Assembly (NCBI GenBank): GCA_963921425.1
Contig: OY992839.1
Location: 20,258,910-20,322,909 of the forward strand
Source of the DNA: Dryas octopetala
Lineage: Eukaryota; Streptophyta; Magnoliopsida; Rosales; Rosaceae
DNA: 64,000 bases
Direction: 5' to 3'
The notes beneath the pieces were generated by a model. That model was not told the origin of the DNA. It did no database searches and saw only the letters and a program-made list of their open reading frames with translations. Below, one piece after another: positions 25,085 through 37,850 of the stretch (positions are counted from its first letter, which is position 1; the number at the start of each line of letters is the position of its first letter). A program made the translations under genes and the position numbers.

Positions 25085-26340
25085 GCATGAATGCTATGAC
25101 AGTTAGCAATTTAAACTGTCAAAATTAATCTCTCTCTCTCTCTCTCATACATTCCTCGTAAAATAAAAATTCACTTGACCAAATGCTAGAAAAAAAAAGA
25201 GTAATAGGTATGCTATAATTTTTGAAGTATTCATACAATTTCACATTAATAAATGAAAAGAAAATAACCAATGAGCAGTTAGTTTAGTGGATGATACTCA
25301 ATTTCTTAAATATGGGAGGAGGTTCTGAGTTTAAATCTTTTGGACGACAATTGGTGATTAATAAAAGAAATAAAAGGAAAATTATTCATTTCAAATAATA
25401 CTAGTTAACAAATTAAAATGGTCCACTGTGTTAAACTCATGTTTGTTTGATACTGACTTGATCATTTTAATATTCATATTATCAGGTTTGTCATTTATGA
25501 GTTTCTATCAAGTAAATATTAACTCTAACCCATTAATTTTGTGATGAGTTCGTCAGTCTAACGTCTGGGAATCCATTAGGAAGTTGTGTTGAAAATTGTC
25601 ACCCCTAATCCTAGCTTAGCTTATCCTTAACTTAAAATGTTGTTTACTACCATGATCAAAATGGTTGTACATTGGATGGTGCATGCTAGCTTTAGTTGAA
25701 TTCTGTACAAGTATCCCAAATTGGGGAAGGAGGTAGACCACAAGGTGTCAAGGATTGCTCGTTAATCTGCATTCTCACCTCACACCTTTTTTGTTAAAAA
25801 AAAAAATAATTATAAAATTACAAGTTTAGCCCAATGCTAAAAGACCATAAGAGCCAACAATTACTTTGTTTTTTAAAGGAAAAACCAGCAACAACCACCA
25901 AGGCCCGATCCTATCCCCCAGTCGCTGCCATCTCGCCATCGATCGGAGCCCACACGACCAGCGGCTCTTCTCCTACGCCACCTCCTCCCCTCTTTCTTTC
26001 TCTCTCTACACTTTCTCTACAAAAATTCATTTGGGGGGTTGTGGCTTTGGAATTGAGGTGGGTCTTATTGCAACTTTGGATGGGGTATGTGTAATCTAGG
26101 TCTTGTAGGGACGAGAGTGTAGAGAGGCAGAGAAGAAAAGAGAGAGAAAGAAAGGGGTCGGGTGAGGTGTGGTTGCCAGTAGGCTGATAGATTTTATTTT
26201 ATTTTATTTTTTAAAATTTTTATAAATATTATTTGAGGGAAAATGCAAGGTTTGTAGATGTGGCAAGATCTTAGCCATAGAAGAATATTTGAAGGCTGAG
26301 ATTAAAAGTCTGAGACAAGTCTGGTAGAGGATCCAGCCAT
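25085..26340. other. Intergenic region between NRPB8 and the YqaJ-type gene
   Basis: Contains a short CT run near 25130, a SINE-like segment at 25270-25400, and a GC-richer block at 25860-26160. That block has open frames of 77-86 codons but no recognised domain and no clear start or splice signals. It may be a leader or a captured fragment; nothing certain. Confidence 0.4.
25270..25400 (+). mobile_element. Possible tRNA-derived SINE remnant
   Basis: TAGTTTAGTGG at 25280-25290 resembles a Pol III A box and GGTTCTGAGTTTAAATC at 25321-25337 resembles a B box (GGTTCGANTCC). The 31-bp gap fits a tRNA-derived promoter. No poly(A) tail or target duplication was defined. Confidence 0.4.
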
Positions 26341-28120
26341 CCAGGTCATAAAACTAGAGCCTAAAACCCTCTTTCGCCAGCTCCAAACCTAAAACCCTGT
26401 CCTCGAGCAATTAACCAAAAAAAACAAAAAAAAAAAAAAAACCTAAAACCCAGTGAGTCATATATCTCCATCCTCAGCAACTCCTAAGTTGATTTTCCCA
26501 CAGCCGAAGACCCTCCTTAAGTTTCACATTTCTGGTATATTTATTTCCTTGTGCTTCTTAAATTTGGCAATAGATTTTGGTTTCTTTGAACATAAATATT
26601 TGGTGAATGATTGATTGATTGTTCATTCTTTGTTAGCCTAAGGAACAGAAGAAGACTTACGACCCATAATTTCTATATTATGATCTATTCTGAATTCTTT
26701 CCACTCTTTCTGTTTGTTTTCTCAGTAACAAAAAATATGTTAGTCTCTTGAGAGTTGTATTAACCGACTCTGTGAAGATCAAGTTCTTAGTTTAATATAA
26801 TATTTTGGAACTGAATGGTTACAAATGTTTGTCATGGTTAACATAATCTGTTCTGATTTGTGATGCAGATTAGTAACAATGGAATATTACTACATTAGAT
26901 TACATTTAGTTTTACTCTACAAAAAAAGAGAGAGATTACATTTACTTATATGTTGACCCCCGGAAAGTGCATATCCTACACTTCATTCTAATTTTCTTTG
27001 AACATAAAATCAATTTGTAAAGATTCAAGTATGGGGTACACAGATTGTAAAATTTCTGGTACGCTCAAAGTCAGGAATCTATATTACAGTTTCCTTGTAG
27101 CCATTCAAACTTGTGTTTTCAATGTCCTTGACATGGATCGTTATTTGCGTCCTCCTCAATCTTGAGTGGCTGTTTTGGGTTTCTTTTTAGTAGTGGATTA
27201 AATGGGAGTACCTTGGGCTGCTGTAATGGTTAACATAAGATGCACATTAGCAACCATGAAATATTACTACATTATATTGCGTTTACTTTCATAAGAGGTC
27301 AGGAAAGTGCATATCGTCCCTTACCTGTCATGAATATCTGCTTAGGTTCAAAGTTAAGAACCTATATTACTGTTTAGATTTCTTATTAGCAGTGAGCTAA
27401 AATGGGAGTGCTTTGGGCTGCTGCTTGTAATATGCCGCTACTTTTCCTATATTTTCTAGAGCCACCATTTGCATACTCTGTAGACTCTGTACTTTTTTTT
27501 TTTAATTTATTTTTTTCTATTTTCCAAATTTTCTTATTCTCTTTTCACCTTTTCTTTTTCCGCTTCACTGTTATAATGTTAATTGGGTTGGTTTTGCTTC
27601 AATTTTTTTGAGTTCTTTACATTTTGGTTTCCTCCTGTAGCTATATGGACTTTGTGGAGTTGTGTTGCTGTGCTAGTGTTGTTGTGTTGCTAGTGTTTCA
27701 AATTTTTCCAGTTCTTCACTCTTCTTCTGTTTTTGTGTTGTCGGCAGATTTAAGGTTTCACATTCTTTTGGGATTGATTTTTGTATATTTTTTTGAATGA
27801 TCTTGCTGGATGACATTATGCTTGTTGGGATTCCTATTTAAGTTGGATGATCTTGTTGAACTTTATATGTTTTGTGGTTGATTATTAATACTATTTTTTA
27901 AATGTCTTGTTTTATTATTATTGCATTTTATTTATCATAATGATTTGGGTCCTGGAAGGCTTACGGCTTGCCTTGCGAGATATAAACTTGGCCTCTGAAA
28001 ACACTGATATATTCTTTTCCATATGTAGTAATAAATTTTACATGATCATCTTTACCGCACCTCCATTGTATAACTATTGGTATTTCTTTGGTCTTACTTG
28101 CATTTTTTTTTCTTGGGCAG
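26340..28120 (+). other. Candidate 5' untranslated exon and long leader intron of the YqaJ-type gene
   Basis: The 26345-26535 segment has AAACCCT-type (telo-box-like) motifs and a CT-rich composition typical of plant leaders, and is followed by a plausible donor (TTTCTG then GTATAT at 26537). A strong acceptor, TTTTTTTTTCTTGGGCAG, ends at 28120. No coding frame spans the interval. Two partial direct repeats (core GAAATATTACTACATTATATT) are seen near 26885 and 27260. The transcript model is inferred. Confidence 0.4.
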
Positions 28121-29123
28121 TGAAAAACTTGCTTCTTGCCTCCCCTTATTGTACGACCCTCATATAACAAGGTGCAAGAATTTCTGTACCAGTTTGTTTC
28201 CTATATATAAAAAAGAATTGTATCATAGGCTTTCTTGTGACAGATCCTACTACTTAGAGAAACGAAAGCGGCCAATTTTTTTGACGCTGGGTCCTAGTAT
28301 GCTTGCTACCCACAGAAAAATTCTCAATCGTTATCAGAAATTTGCTACGTCTGAAAGTTATCCTGTTCTTAATTCAATTGGTCTTCAGCATTGGTTTAAA
28401 AATTGGCAAGGACTCAGAAAACAAAAACTGACAGCAAGCACTTTTGCTGCAGCTATTGGCTTTTGGCGTCGCCGAAGAGTCCAGCTCTGGTTAGAGAAGA
28501 TTGGTGCAATTGATCCATTTGCTGGTAACCTGGCTACTTGTTGGAACAATATCAAAGAAGAGGAAGCACTTGAAAGATACAAGCTGATAACTGGAAATCC
28601 TGTCTCGTTTCCTGAATTTCAAGTGTATGGTAATATAAACCCTGGAGATGATTGGCTAGCAGCTTCACCAGATGGGGTGGTTGATAGGCTGGTATTCGGA
28701 TTGCCTTCTCGAGGAGTGCTGGAGATTAAGTGCCCATTTTTTAATGGAGATTTGAGCAAGGCTTCCCCTTGGTCACGAATTCCTCTACACTGTGTTCCAC
28801 AGGCTCAAGGTATAATGGAAATTATTGACAGGGATTGGATGGATTTCTATGTTTGGACTCCTAAAGGAAGTAGCCTATTCAGGTTATACCGGGATGCAGA
28901 ATATTGGAATGTGTTGAAAATGGCTCTTTCAGATTTTTGGTGGAATCATGTTCAGCCAGCCAGGGAGATGTGCAGTAAATCTTTGATTACGGATCCCCTC
29001 ATTGAATCGCTCATGCCAGCACCCAGGCATGAGTTGTGTAGTTATATAGTTTATGAAAGCAAACGCATTGTTGATAGCTCCAAGTTATTGATGCGTGAAG
29101 TCAATGGACAACTGCGAAACTGA
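28121..29123 (+). CDS. YqaJ/lambda-exonuclease-type nuclease domain protein
   Basis: The exon is open from the acceptor at 28120 to the stop at 29123. It encodes the restriction-endonuclease-like fold of YqaJ/lambda exonuclease. Family hallmarks are visible: an N-terminal LTASTFAAAIGFW segment, a helix with EEEALERYKLITGNP (conserved Glu), the SPDG aspartate (codon at 28671), and the E-x-K catalytic pair in LEIKCP (Glu 28722, Lys 28728). A Gln-containing VPQAQGIMEI segment follows, as is typical of the family. Such plant proteins are annotated as type II restriction endonuclease-like and may be plastid-targeted; their substrate is not established. The first in-frame ATG inside the exon is at 28299 (274 residues). 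An ATG at 28077 lies before the acceptor and is unlikely to be used. Upstream coding exons could add an N-terminus. All catalytic residues are present. Confidence 0.8.
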
Positions 29124-29515
29124 TGCATCTATAACCACAGTTTAGGCCTTCAAATTTTTTGGTTCATATTATATGGGACTCATAATCCACGTCAAGTAGC
29201 TGGGATATGGCTTTTTTGCACTTTAGAGTTACCACAGCTTTATGTTAAGAAGAATACATTCCTGGCTATAGTATAGACCAGAACTTTGGTAATTGAGGCA
29301 CTGATTGCATTCTGGAGAAATCTGAGCAGGTGATTTTTTATTTTTTCTTTCTTAGATGCTTTTATTTTTGGTTCATTTGAAACATGCATCATATTTGATG
29401 TTGAGTAAGTAAGCATATATCCCGACCCTCTCAAGAGAGAAAAAGGAATTGAGCCATGCATTTGAAGCTTGAACACAATACCAAGTGTTGGGTTATATTT
29501 TTATTTTAATATTTT

Positions 29516-29560
29516 ATCTATATATATAAAGGGAGAAGGGGGAGTGTGGTACAATTTTCA
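29516..29560 (+). mobile_element. Possible Helitron 5' end
   Basis: TCTATATATATAAAGGGAG preceded by A resembles the TC-start 5' termini of plant Helitrons (A|TC). No 3' hairpin with CTRR end was located, so the call is weak. Confidence 0.3.
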
Positions 29561-30730
29561 ATTAATCCTAAAATACCCCCCTTTTGAAAAAAAAAACCCA
29601 TAGTTAACAATATGTATTTAAAAAGGACATAAAGGTAAAATAACAGCTACAGAAGTTTGAAAAAAAACAAACAACAGAAAGACCAGTTTCTCTTCACGTT
29701 GTCAGCAGTTCAAAACGCTGCCCACTAACCCTTTTATCAGGTTCCATCCCCCGCCTGTTTTATTCTCTTCCACTCACTCTACAAACTGCTTCAATGTTAA
29801 TTTAGTTTAGTTGCAGTACACATATCGATGGCCAATGTGAGGCTCTTAAAGACATTGAGTTATGTTCATTTTTTGTTCTTTCTCTAAAGTGATTATCTTT
29901 GTTTTGAATTTGTTGATCTCTTTGTATTTGTTAATTTCTTCAATCTGTGATATTGGGGTTGAACAGGCTTTTGACAAGCTTAAATTGGATTAGCACTTGA
30001 CTGTCAAACTATAAATCGGCAGTGAATATTTTTGCATTGTGTTTGACGCATCACTACCATACATTGTCTTACTCCTTTGTCTTGGTCATTTGTACTCAAG
30101 ATAGGTCTTTATATATATATATATATATATCTCATTCTAATTCTTCTAAACTTATCTCTTTTTTTTAATTTCTTTCTTTCTCTCCCAACGTTGTCAGATG
30201 GATTTGTTGTTCATGTTTCAGTTTTGGTTTCAAAAAGCAGTTAACTTTAGTTGGTGATAACCTGTCCTATAGTATTTGACACACAGAATCAAGATCCTTT
30301 CATGACATACAAGACTCCAAGTACTTGCTCGGTAGCCTCAGTTCTCTTTGACAATTTATGTCGAATGCAATTTGTCTGATGAACTGGCTATGTAAGTTTA
30401 TTACCTTCAGCTTAGTTCAATCTGTTGCGATGTAATTTTTTGTTCTTTATATCTTATTTCAGATCTCCTTCTGAGAAGGTAATCTTTTTACAAACACAAC
30501 TGTCTCACCCTTTACTTGCAGGTAGTACACATATAATGGTTAAGAGTAAATCAAACCTCAAATTCCTAATTAAAGCTTTGGAAAGTTGGAGTTAGACAAC
30601 TGAATGTGTCCAAGGCCTACACACGCCGTTAGAGGCTGGCTTGATCATTTTTGCTTTCTTCCCAGAAGTAGTTTCATTGATATGAGCCGTAACCAATCAT
30701 TCAGGCTTGAGGTTTGGATGTCTTTCTTTT

Positions 30731-31227
30731 ATATTGTTTCAACAATTTACTATTTGTTCTAATGTAAAAATATGAATGCATTTTCCTTTATCATTTTTTA
30801 TCCAGTTATGGGCTTGCCTATAGTCCTTACCATAGAAGATAGAAATGTCTAAGCCTACCTCATTTCCTGGACTCACACTCAGAAGACATGTATAGGCCTA
30901 AGGCCCATAATTAACAAACATATCTATAAAATTAAAGGTAGTATAGTGCAGCAAGTTATTGACAACAAAATTGCGAATATTGTTTCAACAATTTACTTTA
31001 TGTTCTAATGTAAAAATATGAATGCATTTTCCTTTATCAATTTTTTTCCAGTTATGGGTTTGGCTATAGTCCTTTCCATAGAAGATAAAAATGTCTAAGT
31101 GCATGCCTACCTCATCTCCTGGACTCACACTCAGAAGACGTATAGCCCTAAGGTCCATAATTAACAAACATATCTATAAAATTAAAGGAAGTATAGTGCA
31201 GCAAGTTATTGACAAAAAAATTGCGAT
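30731..31227 (+). repeat. Tandem duplication, period about 246 bp
   Basis: Two copies, 30731-30976 and 30977-31227, start ATATTGTTTCAACAATTTAC and end near ATTGACAACAAAATTGCG. They share most bases, with scattered substitutions and small indels. No coding content. Confidence 0.9.
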
Positions 31228-34226
31228 TACTTTCGATGCTATAGGAGTTTCAGGGAAGGATGAATGAGATTATAAAGGCCTATGCAAAACTATTGGTTGA
31301 GAAGAGGAACATAAAGATAAAGAAAGAGGGAAAGAAGAAAGTCTGTTTTCAACTGTAAGGTAGAGAAGGAGAGTTTATTATTTGAAAAGAATTTTAATGT
31401 AATAAGAATTAGATGCAATTTTACATGAAGGTTTTCATAGTTTTATTGTCTATCTCCATCTCCATCTCCATCTCATTCCCATTTTATGTTAGTAAATTGT
31501 TACTAAGGCCGGTGATTGAATCATTGTTGTCTCTTTCTGTTCTTTTTTTCATTTTTGAAACAAGATCTTCTTTCTTTTGCATTTTGTAGTAGTGCGTGTT
31601 TTATTTGTCCACGCACATTTTTAGATTCTTTTAGAGGGGCAAAATGCTGAGTGCCAAATCAAATGTTTTTGTGTTACTAGCATGTAAAAGGTTGATGCTT
31701 TAATGCAACTACTATTTAGGTCTATGCTCACTTTTGGAAGGAGCAGAGTATTTGCTTCTTCGTATATATTCTTAAGGAGAGCCAAAGAAATTAAGGTAAA
31801 AATATGGAGATTATCTTCTTCAGAAGCTTTATGCTAACAGAGCCTTTTCCCTCCTTCTTTTAATACTTCTAGGCTTCTAGCTTCTCGGGGCCAGAGGGGG
31901 GGAGAGACAGAGACAGAGACAGAGACAGAGAGAGAGAGGGACAGAAACTACATATCCAATGACTATTACAATTCCTTAAAACTTTTTACAAAGTTTATTC
32001 AATTGGTGGATGCAAATCCTTTATGGGTAATTTCTGTTGATTTTTTTTATTTTCATTAAGATGGTTTGAAGCTCCATATTTTGATGTGTGTTTTGCACAA
32101 ATTGACTTTGGTACAATTTCTGATTCTTTTTTTTTTGTTGTTCCCTTCTTTTCTTTTGAACTTTGCTACGACTATCTGGGTTTTTGTAGGTGCAGTCAAC
32201 CTTACAAAAAATTTCCTGTACACTAAAGGGATCTTAACCAGATTCAAATTGGTGCTAAAAAGGTATATATATGATCATCAAGTATAGCTTTACTTTAACT
32301 TTGGTGTTTAAAGATTGCCGTGAATTTTCTCTCCTTCCATTGACGTTGTCTAAATATTGGTTAGAAACACTTTGTGAATTGGTTGAAAATGATGCTACTA
32401 ATGGTATCAAATGTTTAGTATACAACAATAGCCCATTAATGCTAGCCTCAACCTCTTATTCTGCAGTTTGAAAATGATGCTATTATACTTTTTGATAGGA
32501 AAAATTATGCTATTATTGGTGTTTGGCCTCAATCTCTTATTCTGCAGTTTGAAAATATTTTGGCCGCTGCTACTTATTTAAAGTTTTAGGTTGTGAATGA
32601 TGTTAAGAAATGAGCTGCTTCTCATTTTCTGTTAAATGGTTTGTACTTTATCTTCCCTTGCAGTTTGTCATAATATGATACAGTGGACCTTCTTAGTTTA
32701 ATTAAACTTTTTTCTTTGTTTGTAATTGTACCCAACTACTCTCATGCGGAAAAGAAGTATATTTAAGAATATGGCTCAGTAATTCTGTAAACTGGGGTCA
32801 GATGGAGGTTGAATCCGAATGTAGTAAAGTTAAATCATGAATCCTCAATTCCAAATTTTTAATAGTATTTCTCCCTCTCTCCCTCTCTCTCCCTCCCTCC
32901 CTTCTCCCTCTCAATGTAGTTCAAGAGTTTGGTTTGTTCTGTGCAGGATTTGGCTTTTTGGGACTCATAACTTTTGTGTGTGCATGTATTAAAAGATAGC
33001 ATAGTTACTATCAGGGTGACTGGTGAAGGGAACATAGGTGACTTTTGAAGCTGCATAAGCAATGATAGGCGAAAACATTCTTTGTTCAGGACTATTTGAG
33101 ATGCACATATTTTTGGCATATACTATTGTGGAGAAATTTTCATTATTTTGTCTCTTGCTAGGAGAATACTATATTCTTTATCCTATTGGAAACTCGCATA
33201 AAGGAAATAGTATCAGGTTTTGGGAATTGTTGCAAGTTCAGTCAAACAACACAACAGCTGAAGAGAAAAAGATTATGGAACTGTATATATATATATATAT
33301 ATATCAACAAAGTATCTAAGTCACATTTAATATATATGCTAGATTTATGGGTGATATAGGTTTACACACTTTTATCAACTTTTTTTAAAATTTTCCGTTA
33401 GAATTTTAAGTTCATGAAGTTATTGCAAGAAAGTATATATTGCGGATTGTTAGCTAATGTGTCAAAGTCATTGAGTTTATATATGCTTAGATTGTTCTTT
33501 TCCCACTTTTTTTTTGTGGGGGCCAAAGGCAGATTGTAGTATAAAGTGTAAACCAAAGGCAGACCAAACCCCACAGAAGCCATAAAACCAGCAATTATAT
33601 TTCGTTTCCTATGCATATTATTTAGTTATTTATAGGAATGCATGTACTTTACATGTATCATGTATGTGACATTGCAGTCTCATTCTTTATCCATATAAGT
33701 CTTGGTTATATACCAATTTTGAATTCTTGGATACTATTTATAAGAGTTCTTTATTAATAAGCCAAAAAATATAATATTTTTTAGTCATAAACTCAAAATT
33801 TTAATTTATTTATTTTTGAGCCACAAAATATATTTTTAAGCCACAAAACGTATTTGTAAGTAAGAATTCAAGAAAAATCAAATATGGAGCATTCAATACT
33901 ATTTAAACTCCAGCATGCCAAAGTTAGGTATTCAAGCATATCCAAATTTTAGTTAAATTAGTTTTTGAATTCTTTTATTGTATAGGATTAAAATTTAGGG
34001 CAAAAGTCCTAAAACCCTAAATATGAAATCATAAAACCCTAAATATGAAATCATAAAACTTAAACTCTAAATACTTAAACATTAAAACAATACTAAATCA
34101 TTCAAATAAAGTGTAATTTTATGAAATTATAAAGTGTAACTCTACAAGAGTTATATACTGTATCAAAACAAAGTAAAGTATAACTTTTTATATACTGCAT
34201 CATAACAAGATCAAGTATAACTTTGT

Positions 34227-34795
34227 GGCCTCGTTTGTTTCACCTTCTTACACAGAGATTGACTAAGGTAAGACCTTAAGCCCATGTTTGGTGAGCTTGA
34301 GATTAAAAAAAGTGGGGCTTAGTGAATCCTCTCTAACTTAAATGAACCTTCTTAGGTAGGTTTAGTGAAATCCATGAAAAAGTGAAGGTTTAGCTAAGAA
34401 CCTCCTTGGCTTGCCTCACCATCATTATTGGACCTCCTCCCTGTGATGCCCTCCATTGCCAGCCGCACTGCCACCAGTTGCCTCTACAGCTCCAGCTCTC
34501 CAGCAGCTTGCCCAACCACCCTCGTTGATAGCCTCCGCAACTCCAGCTCTCTGGCTGCTTGCCCAACCACCTGCACGTAGCCCAGCCACCCTCGTAGATC
34601 GCCTCCGCAACTCCCTCTAAATTAAGTACCCACTTGAAATTTTAGTTAAAGGAAATCTCAGATGTCTAGCTTGTTAGTCCTACATTGCACTAAATATAAA
34701 GACAATTCTTAGCTAGCTTAGTCCATGCCAAATCAGTCCATGTCAATCCTTATAGCTAGTCCATGCCAAGACAGTCATGTGAAACAAACGGGGCC
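34227..34795. mobile_element. Nested 569-bp element with GGCCYCGTTTGTTTCAC ends
   Basis: The ends GGCCTCGTTTGTTTCAC and GTGAAACAAACGGGGCC are inverted repeats with one mismatch. Inside is a GC-richer segment (about 34425-34615) with an internal near-duplication (CAACTCCAGCTCTC-type units) that stands out from the AT-rich surroundings and may be captured host sequence. No transposase. No target duplication found. Confidence 0.65.
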
Positions 34796-34856
34796 TATGA
34801 GTTTTACATATGTCGTCAAGAAAAAAATTTAGTTTTAAGCCACTCATTGTGGCTTA

Positions 34857-35437
34857 AAAATAAATAGATCTTTTACATGGGTTTTAAGTGAAACAAATTT
34901 TTGTGGCTTTTTGCTAATTTACTAACAATTATATTGTGAAAAGGTAGGTTGACATAAATAAGCACTTATGGTATAGTGAAAGAAAAAGAATAAAGAATAA
35001 ATATGAAGAGCTATTATGTAATTTAAATTTATCTCACCGATTGACAATAGAAGCATGTGTTTGTAAATCTATAAAGTTGGGCACATATAAGTGATCATTC
35101 TAGCTTCTTAAATATATTATTTTTCTAAAAAAAATTTTACATGCATTCTAGCTAGCTTCTTTATTGTCATTTCAATCTCCAGCCGATTATCCATATAAGT
35201 GAAAATTTATAGTGAGATGGTATTTATATATGCACATTCGAAAAAGTTTTGGAGACACTGTTTGTGTCAAAATATTGACGTTTGCACAATAAACAAAAAA
35301 ACCAAAAAAAAAAAAAAACCCATTCGCATGTGTGTTAGAAGAAACATGGCATGGAGATGGATTAGAAATGTAAATGAAATTATTTTAAGAGAAATAAGAT
35401 GTATAGGAATTGTAAAAAAGTTTCCCCCTAGAAGATT
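34857..35437 (+). repeat. Direct repeat, copy 1 (about 0.58 kb)
   Basis: Begins AAAATAAATAGATCTTTTAC and ends near TTTCCCCCTAGAAGATT. The whole segment recurs at 36828-37415 with small differences. No known domain; an open frame at 35199-35666 overlaps it but is not conserved as a gene. This copy lies within the composite element at 33747-36411. Confidence 0.88.
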
Positions 35438-36411
35438 ATTTTTTATATATATTCTCTTTAGAAAATTTTTAGACACACACGGTATGCGTATAAAAATATC
35501 TCTATATTTACACAGTAGGAAGAGCCAATTTACACTAACGAGTGCAGAGAGGCTAGTGTTAAATAAAAATATTAACCAACACCTAATAGGTTTACTTTGT
35601 ACTCCCTGTTATCATTTGATGAAACAGCTTGGATTTTTGAAAAAAAAAAAAAGGAATGGAAATTAAAGTTGGTTTTGATCAAACTAACTAGGAATTTTGC
35701 ACTTGAAGGAGTAGGGTCTGTTATTTTGGGTTTAGGAATAATTGTGCAGTATGTAACTCTTACACTTCATAAATTCATATAGTTACATTTTGTTGAATGA
35801 TGTATTATTGTTTTAAGGTTTAAATCCTTAGAATAGGTTTTATGGCTTCATATTTAAGATTTTAAGGCTTTAGCTCTATGTCTTAAAGATTACACCATAA
35901 ACCCTAAGCTCGAAAAAGAATACGAATTTAACTAAAACTGTAACTCTCAATGAGTGTATATTTTATTAATTTTCACCAATTTATATTTTACTTCAATGTG
36001 TGTAAAATTTTACATGATTGAAGTGATGTATTAGATTTAAGGTCTTAAAAATTTGGACTAAAATAAATTATAAAAAGTAAGAAAACTAAAATAATAATAT
36101 ATTAGTCATTCGAACCCTTTATTTGGGTGTTTGAATGCACACTTAGCTCAAAGATCTTACTTAGAAGTTACAATGCTTTATGCTTGAGTTTGAAAAAAAT
36201 AATAATCCTAAAAGAAAGTTTAAATTAAAAAAAAAAAAAAAAGATAAAATGTGTCATCCATTTGAACACTTTACTTGGGTGTGCTGGAGTTTGAACAGTA
36301 TTTAATATTTCATACTTGATTTTTTCTTGAATTGTGGCTTCAAAATAAATATATTAGAAGTTTGAATTTATGAATAAAAAAAAGTTGTATTTTGTGGCTT
36401 ATTGATAAAGA

Positions 36412-36827
36412 AATCCTAACAGATTGAAGAACAACCTTTATCCTCAACTCTCTTTTCATCTTTAATTAATTTTGTTAAAAGCAGGAATTTTGTGCATTAA
36501 TTGACTATATGTTAGAGTATGTACAATACAATGGCTAGCTAACAGTTATGACTATATCTATATATGGCTTTTTATCCCCAAAACCCTTCTTCAATGCAAG
36601 TGTTAGAGCATGTACAATGGTTGGTGCTATGCTAAATTGCTAAATGCTATATTTAGCATAATTTTTTTAGCTTTAGTTACAGTTTTTGTTGGTTTTGCTC
36701 CAATGACACAAAAGCTATAGCTAAATGTTAATATGTTTATCTTTTAATATATTCATATATATTTTAATAAATCAAAATTCATAAATTATATTATTTTAAT
36801 TAGATCTTTAATATGAGCCCAATATTG
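36412..36827. other. AT-rich spacer with two candidate PIF-like left ends
   Basis: TTAGAGTATGTACAATACAA near 36512 and TTAGAGCATGTACAATGG near 36602 both resemble the start of PIF/Tourist elements, with TTA as the target. The second may be the left end of the Harbinger copy downstream. Confidence 0.4.
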
Positions 36828-37415
36828 AAAATAAATAGATCTTTTACATGGGTTTTAAGTGAAACAATTTTTTGTGGCTTTTTGCTAATTTACTAACAAT
36901 TCTATTGTGAAAGGTAGGTTGACATAAATAAGCACTTACGGTATAGTAAAAGAAAAAGAATAAGAATAAATATGAAGATCTATTATATAATTTATAAAGT
37001 TGAAAGATACAAGCTGATTGACAATAGAAGTGTGTACTTTGTAAATCTATAAAGTTGGGCACATATAAGTGAACATTCTAGCTTCTTAAATATAGTATTT
37101 TTCTAAAATTTTATTTACATGCATTCTAGCTTCTTTATTGTCATTTCAATCTCCAGCCAATTATCTATATAAATGAAAATTTATAATGATATAGTATTTA
37201 TATATGCACATTTAAAAAAGTTTTGGAGACGCACAGTTTGTGTCAAAATATTGACGTTTGTACAATAAACAAAAAAACAAAAACAAAAAAACCCATTCGC
37301 ATGCGTGTTAGAAGAAACATGGCATGGAGATGAATTAGAAATGTAAATGAAATTATTTTAAGAGAAATAAGACGTATAGGAAATGTGAAAAATTAAAGTT
37401 TCTCCCTAGAAGATT
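36828..37415 (+). repeat. Direct repeat, copy 2 (about 0.58 kb)
   Basis: Second copy of 34857-35437, outside the composite element and upstream of the Harbinger transposase. It carries its own small indels, so the duplication is not very recent. Related AT-rich motifs (CTTTAATATGAGCCCAAT and ATTTAATATAAGCACAAT) flank it on both sides. Confidence 0.88.
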
Positions 37416-37850
37416 TATAAATTAGATTATTTTAATAATTATATCATTGTAAATATTTTAATTAGATATTTAATATAAGCACAATATTGAATATATTTAA
37501 ATATTTTTTGTTTTATAACCAAATTTTAATATCATGTCAACTTGCTATTTCGAATTCTACATTCCATCTACTTCCCACTTTCTTCTCATTTACCTCTTAT
37601 TTACCTCCTCACCTAACTTCTATATAGCTCCTATCTACATCTCACTTAACTCTCCTCTACCTCTCATCCAACTCCTCAACTAACTTTTATCTATCTCTCA
37701 TCTAACTCTTCAACTAACTCTCATCTACCTCTCATTTCAACCGCTATAAAGAGAACGACATTACACACTCTTCATCCACAACTCTCATCTCCTCATACAC
37801 ATTTTTTCATTCTAAATACTACCTCATCCTGAACATCAAACACCTTCTCA

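Larger units (their letters stand above)
29124..33740. other. Intergenic region, no supported gene
   Basis: AT-rich DNA with a possible Helitron end at 29516, TA repeats near 30112-30130 and 33281-33304, a 246-bp tandem duplication at 30731-31227, GAGACA repeats at about 31898-31935 and a CTCCC-type run at 32870-32910. Open frames are below 90 codons and featureless. Confidence 0.5.
33747..36411. mobile_element. Composite element of about 2.66 kb with long inverted ends
   Basis: Left end TTCTTTATTAATAAGCCAAA (33747) is matched by the complement of GTGGCTTATTGATAAAGAA (ending 36411). Pairing continues inward for roughly 150-200 bp through the blocks TTTTGAAGCCAC, AATTCAAGAAAAAATCAA and CAAACTCCAGCA. 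Long inverted ends suggest a Mutator-like family, but no 9-bp duplication could be matched, so the borders are approximate. No transposase is recognised. A smaller element (34227-34795) is nested inside. Confidence 0.6.

Noticed and set aside
28077-28120. ATG at 28077 as start of the YqaJ-type gene
   Set aside because: It lies upstream of a strong splice acceptor (TTCTTGGGCAG ending 28120) and adds a hydrophobic stretch not expected of the family; the next in-frame ATG at 28299 or an upstream exon is more likely.
34011-34060. AAACCCTAAA-like repeats suggesting an interstitial telomere
   Set aside because: Only two or three imperfect units (spaced by TATGAAATCAT), too few and irregular for telomeric repeats.
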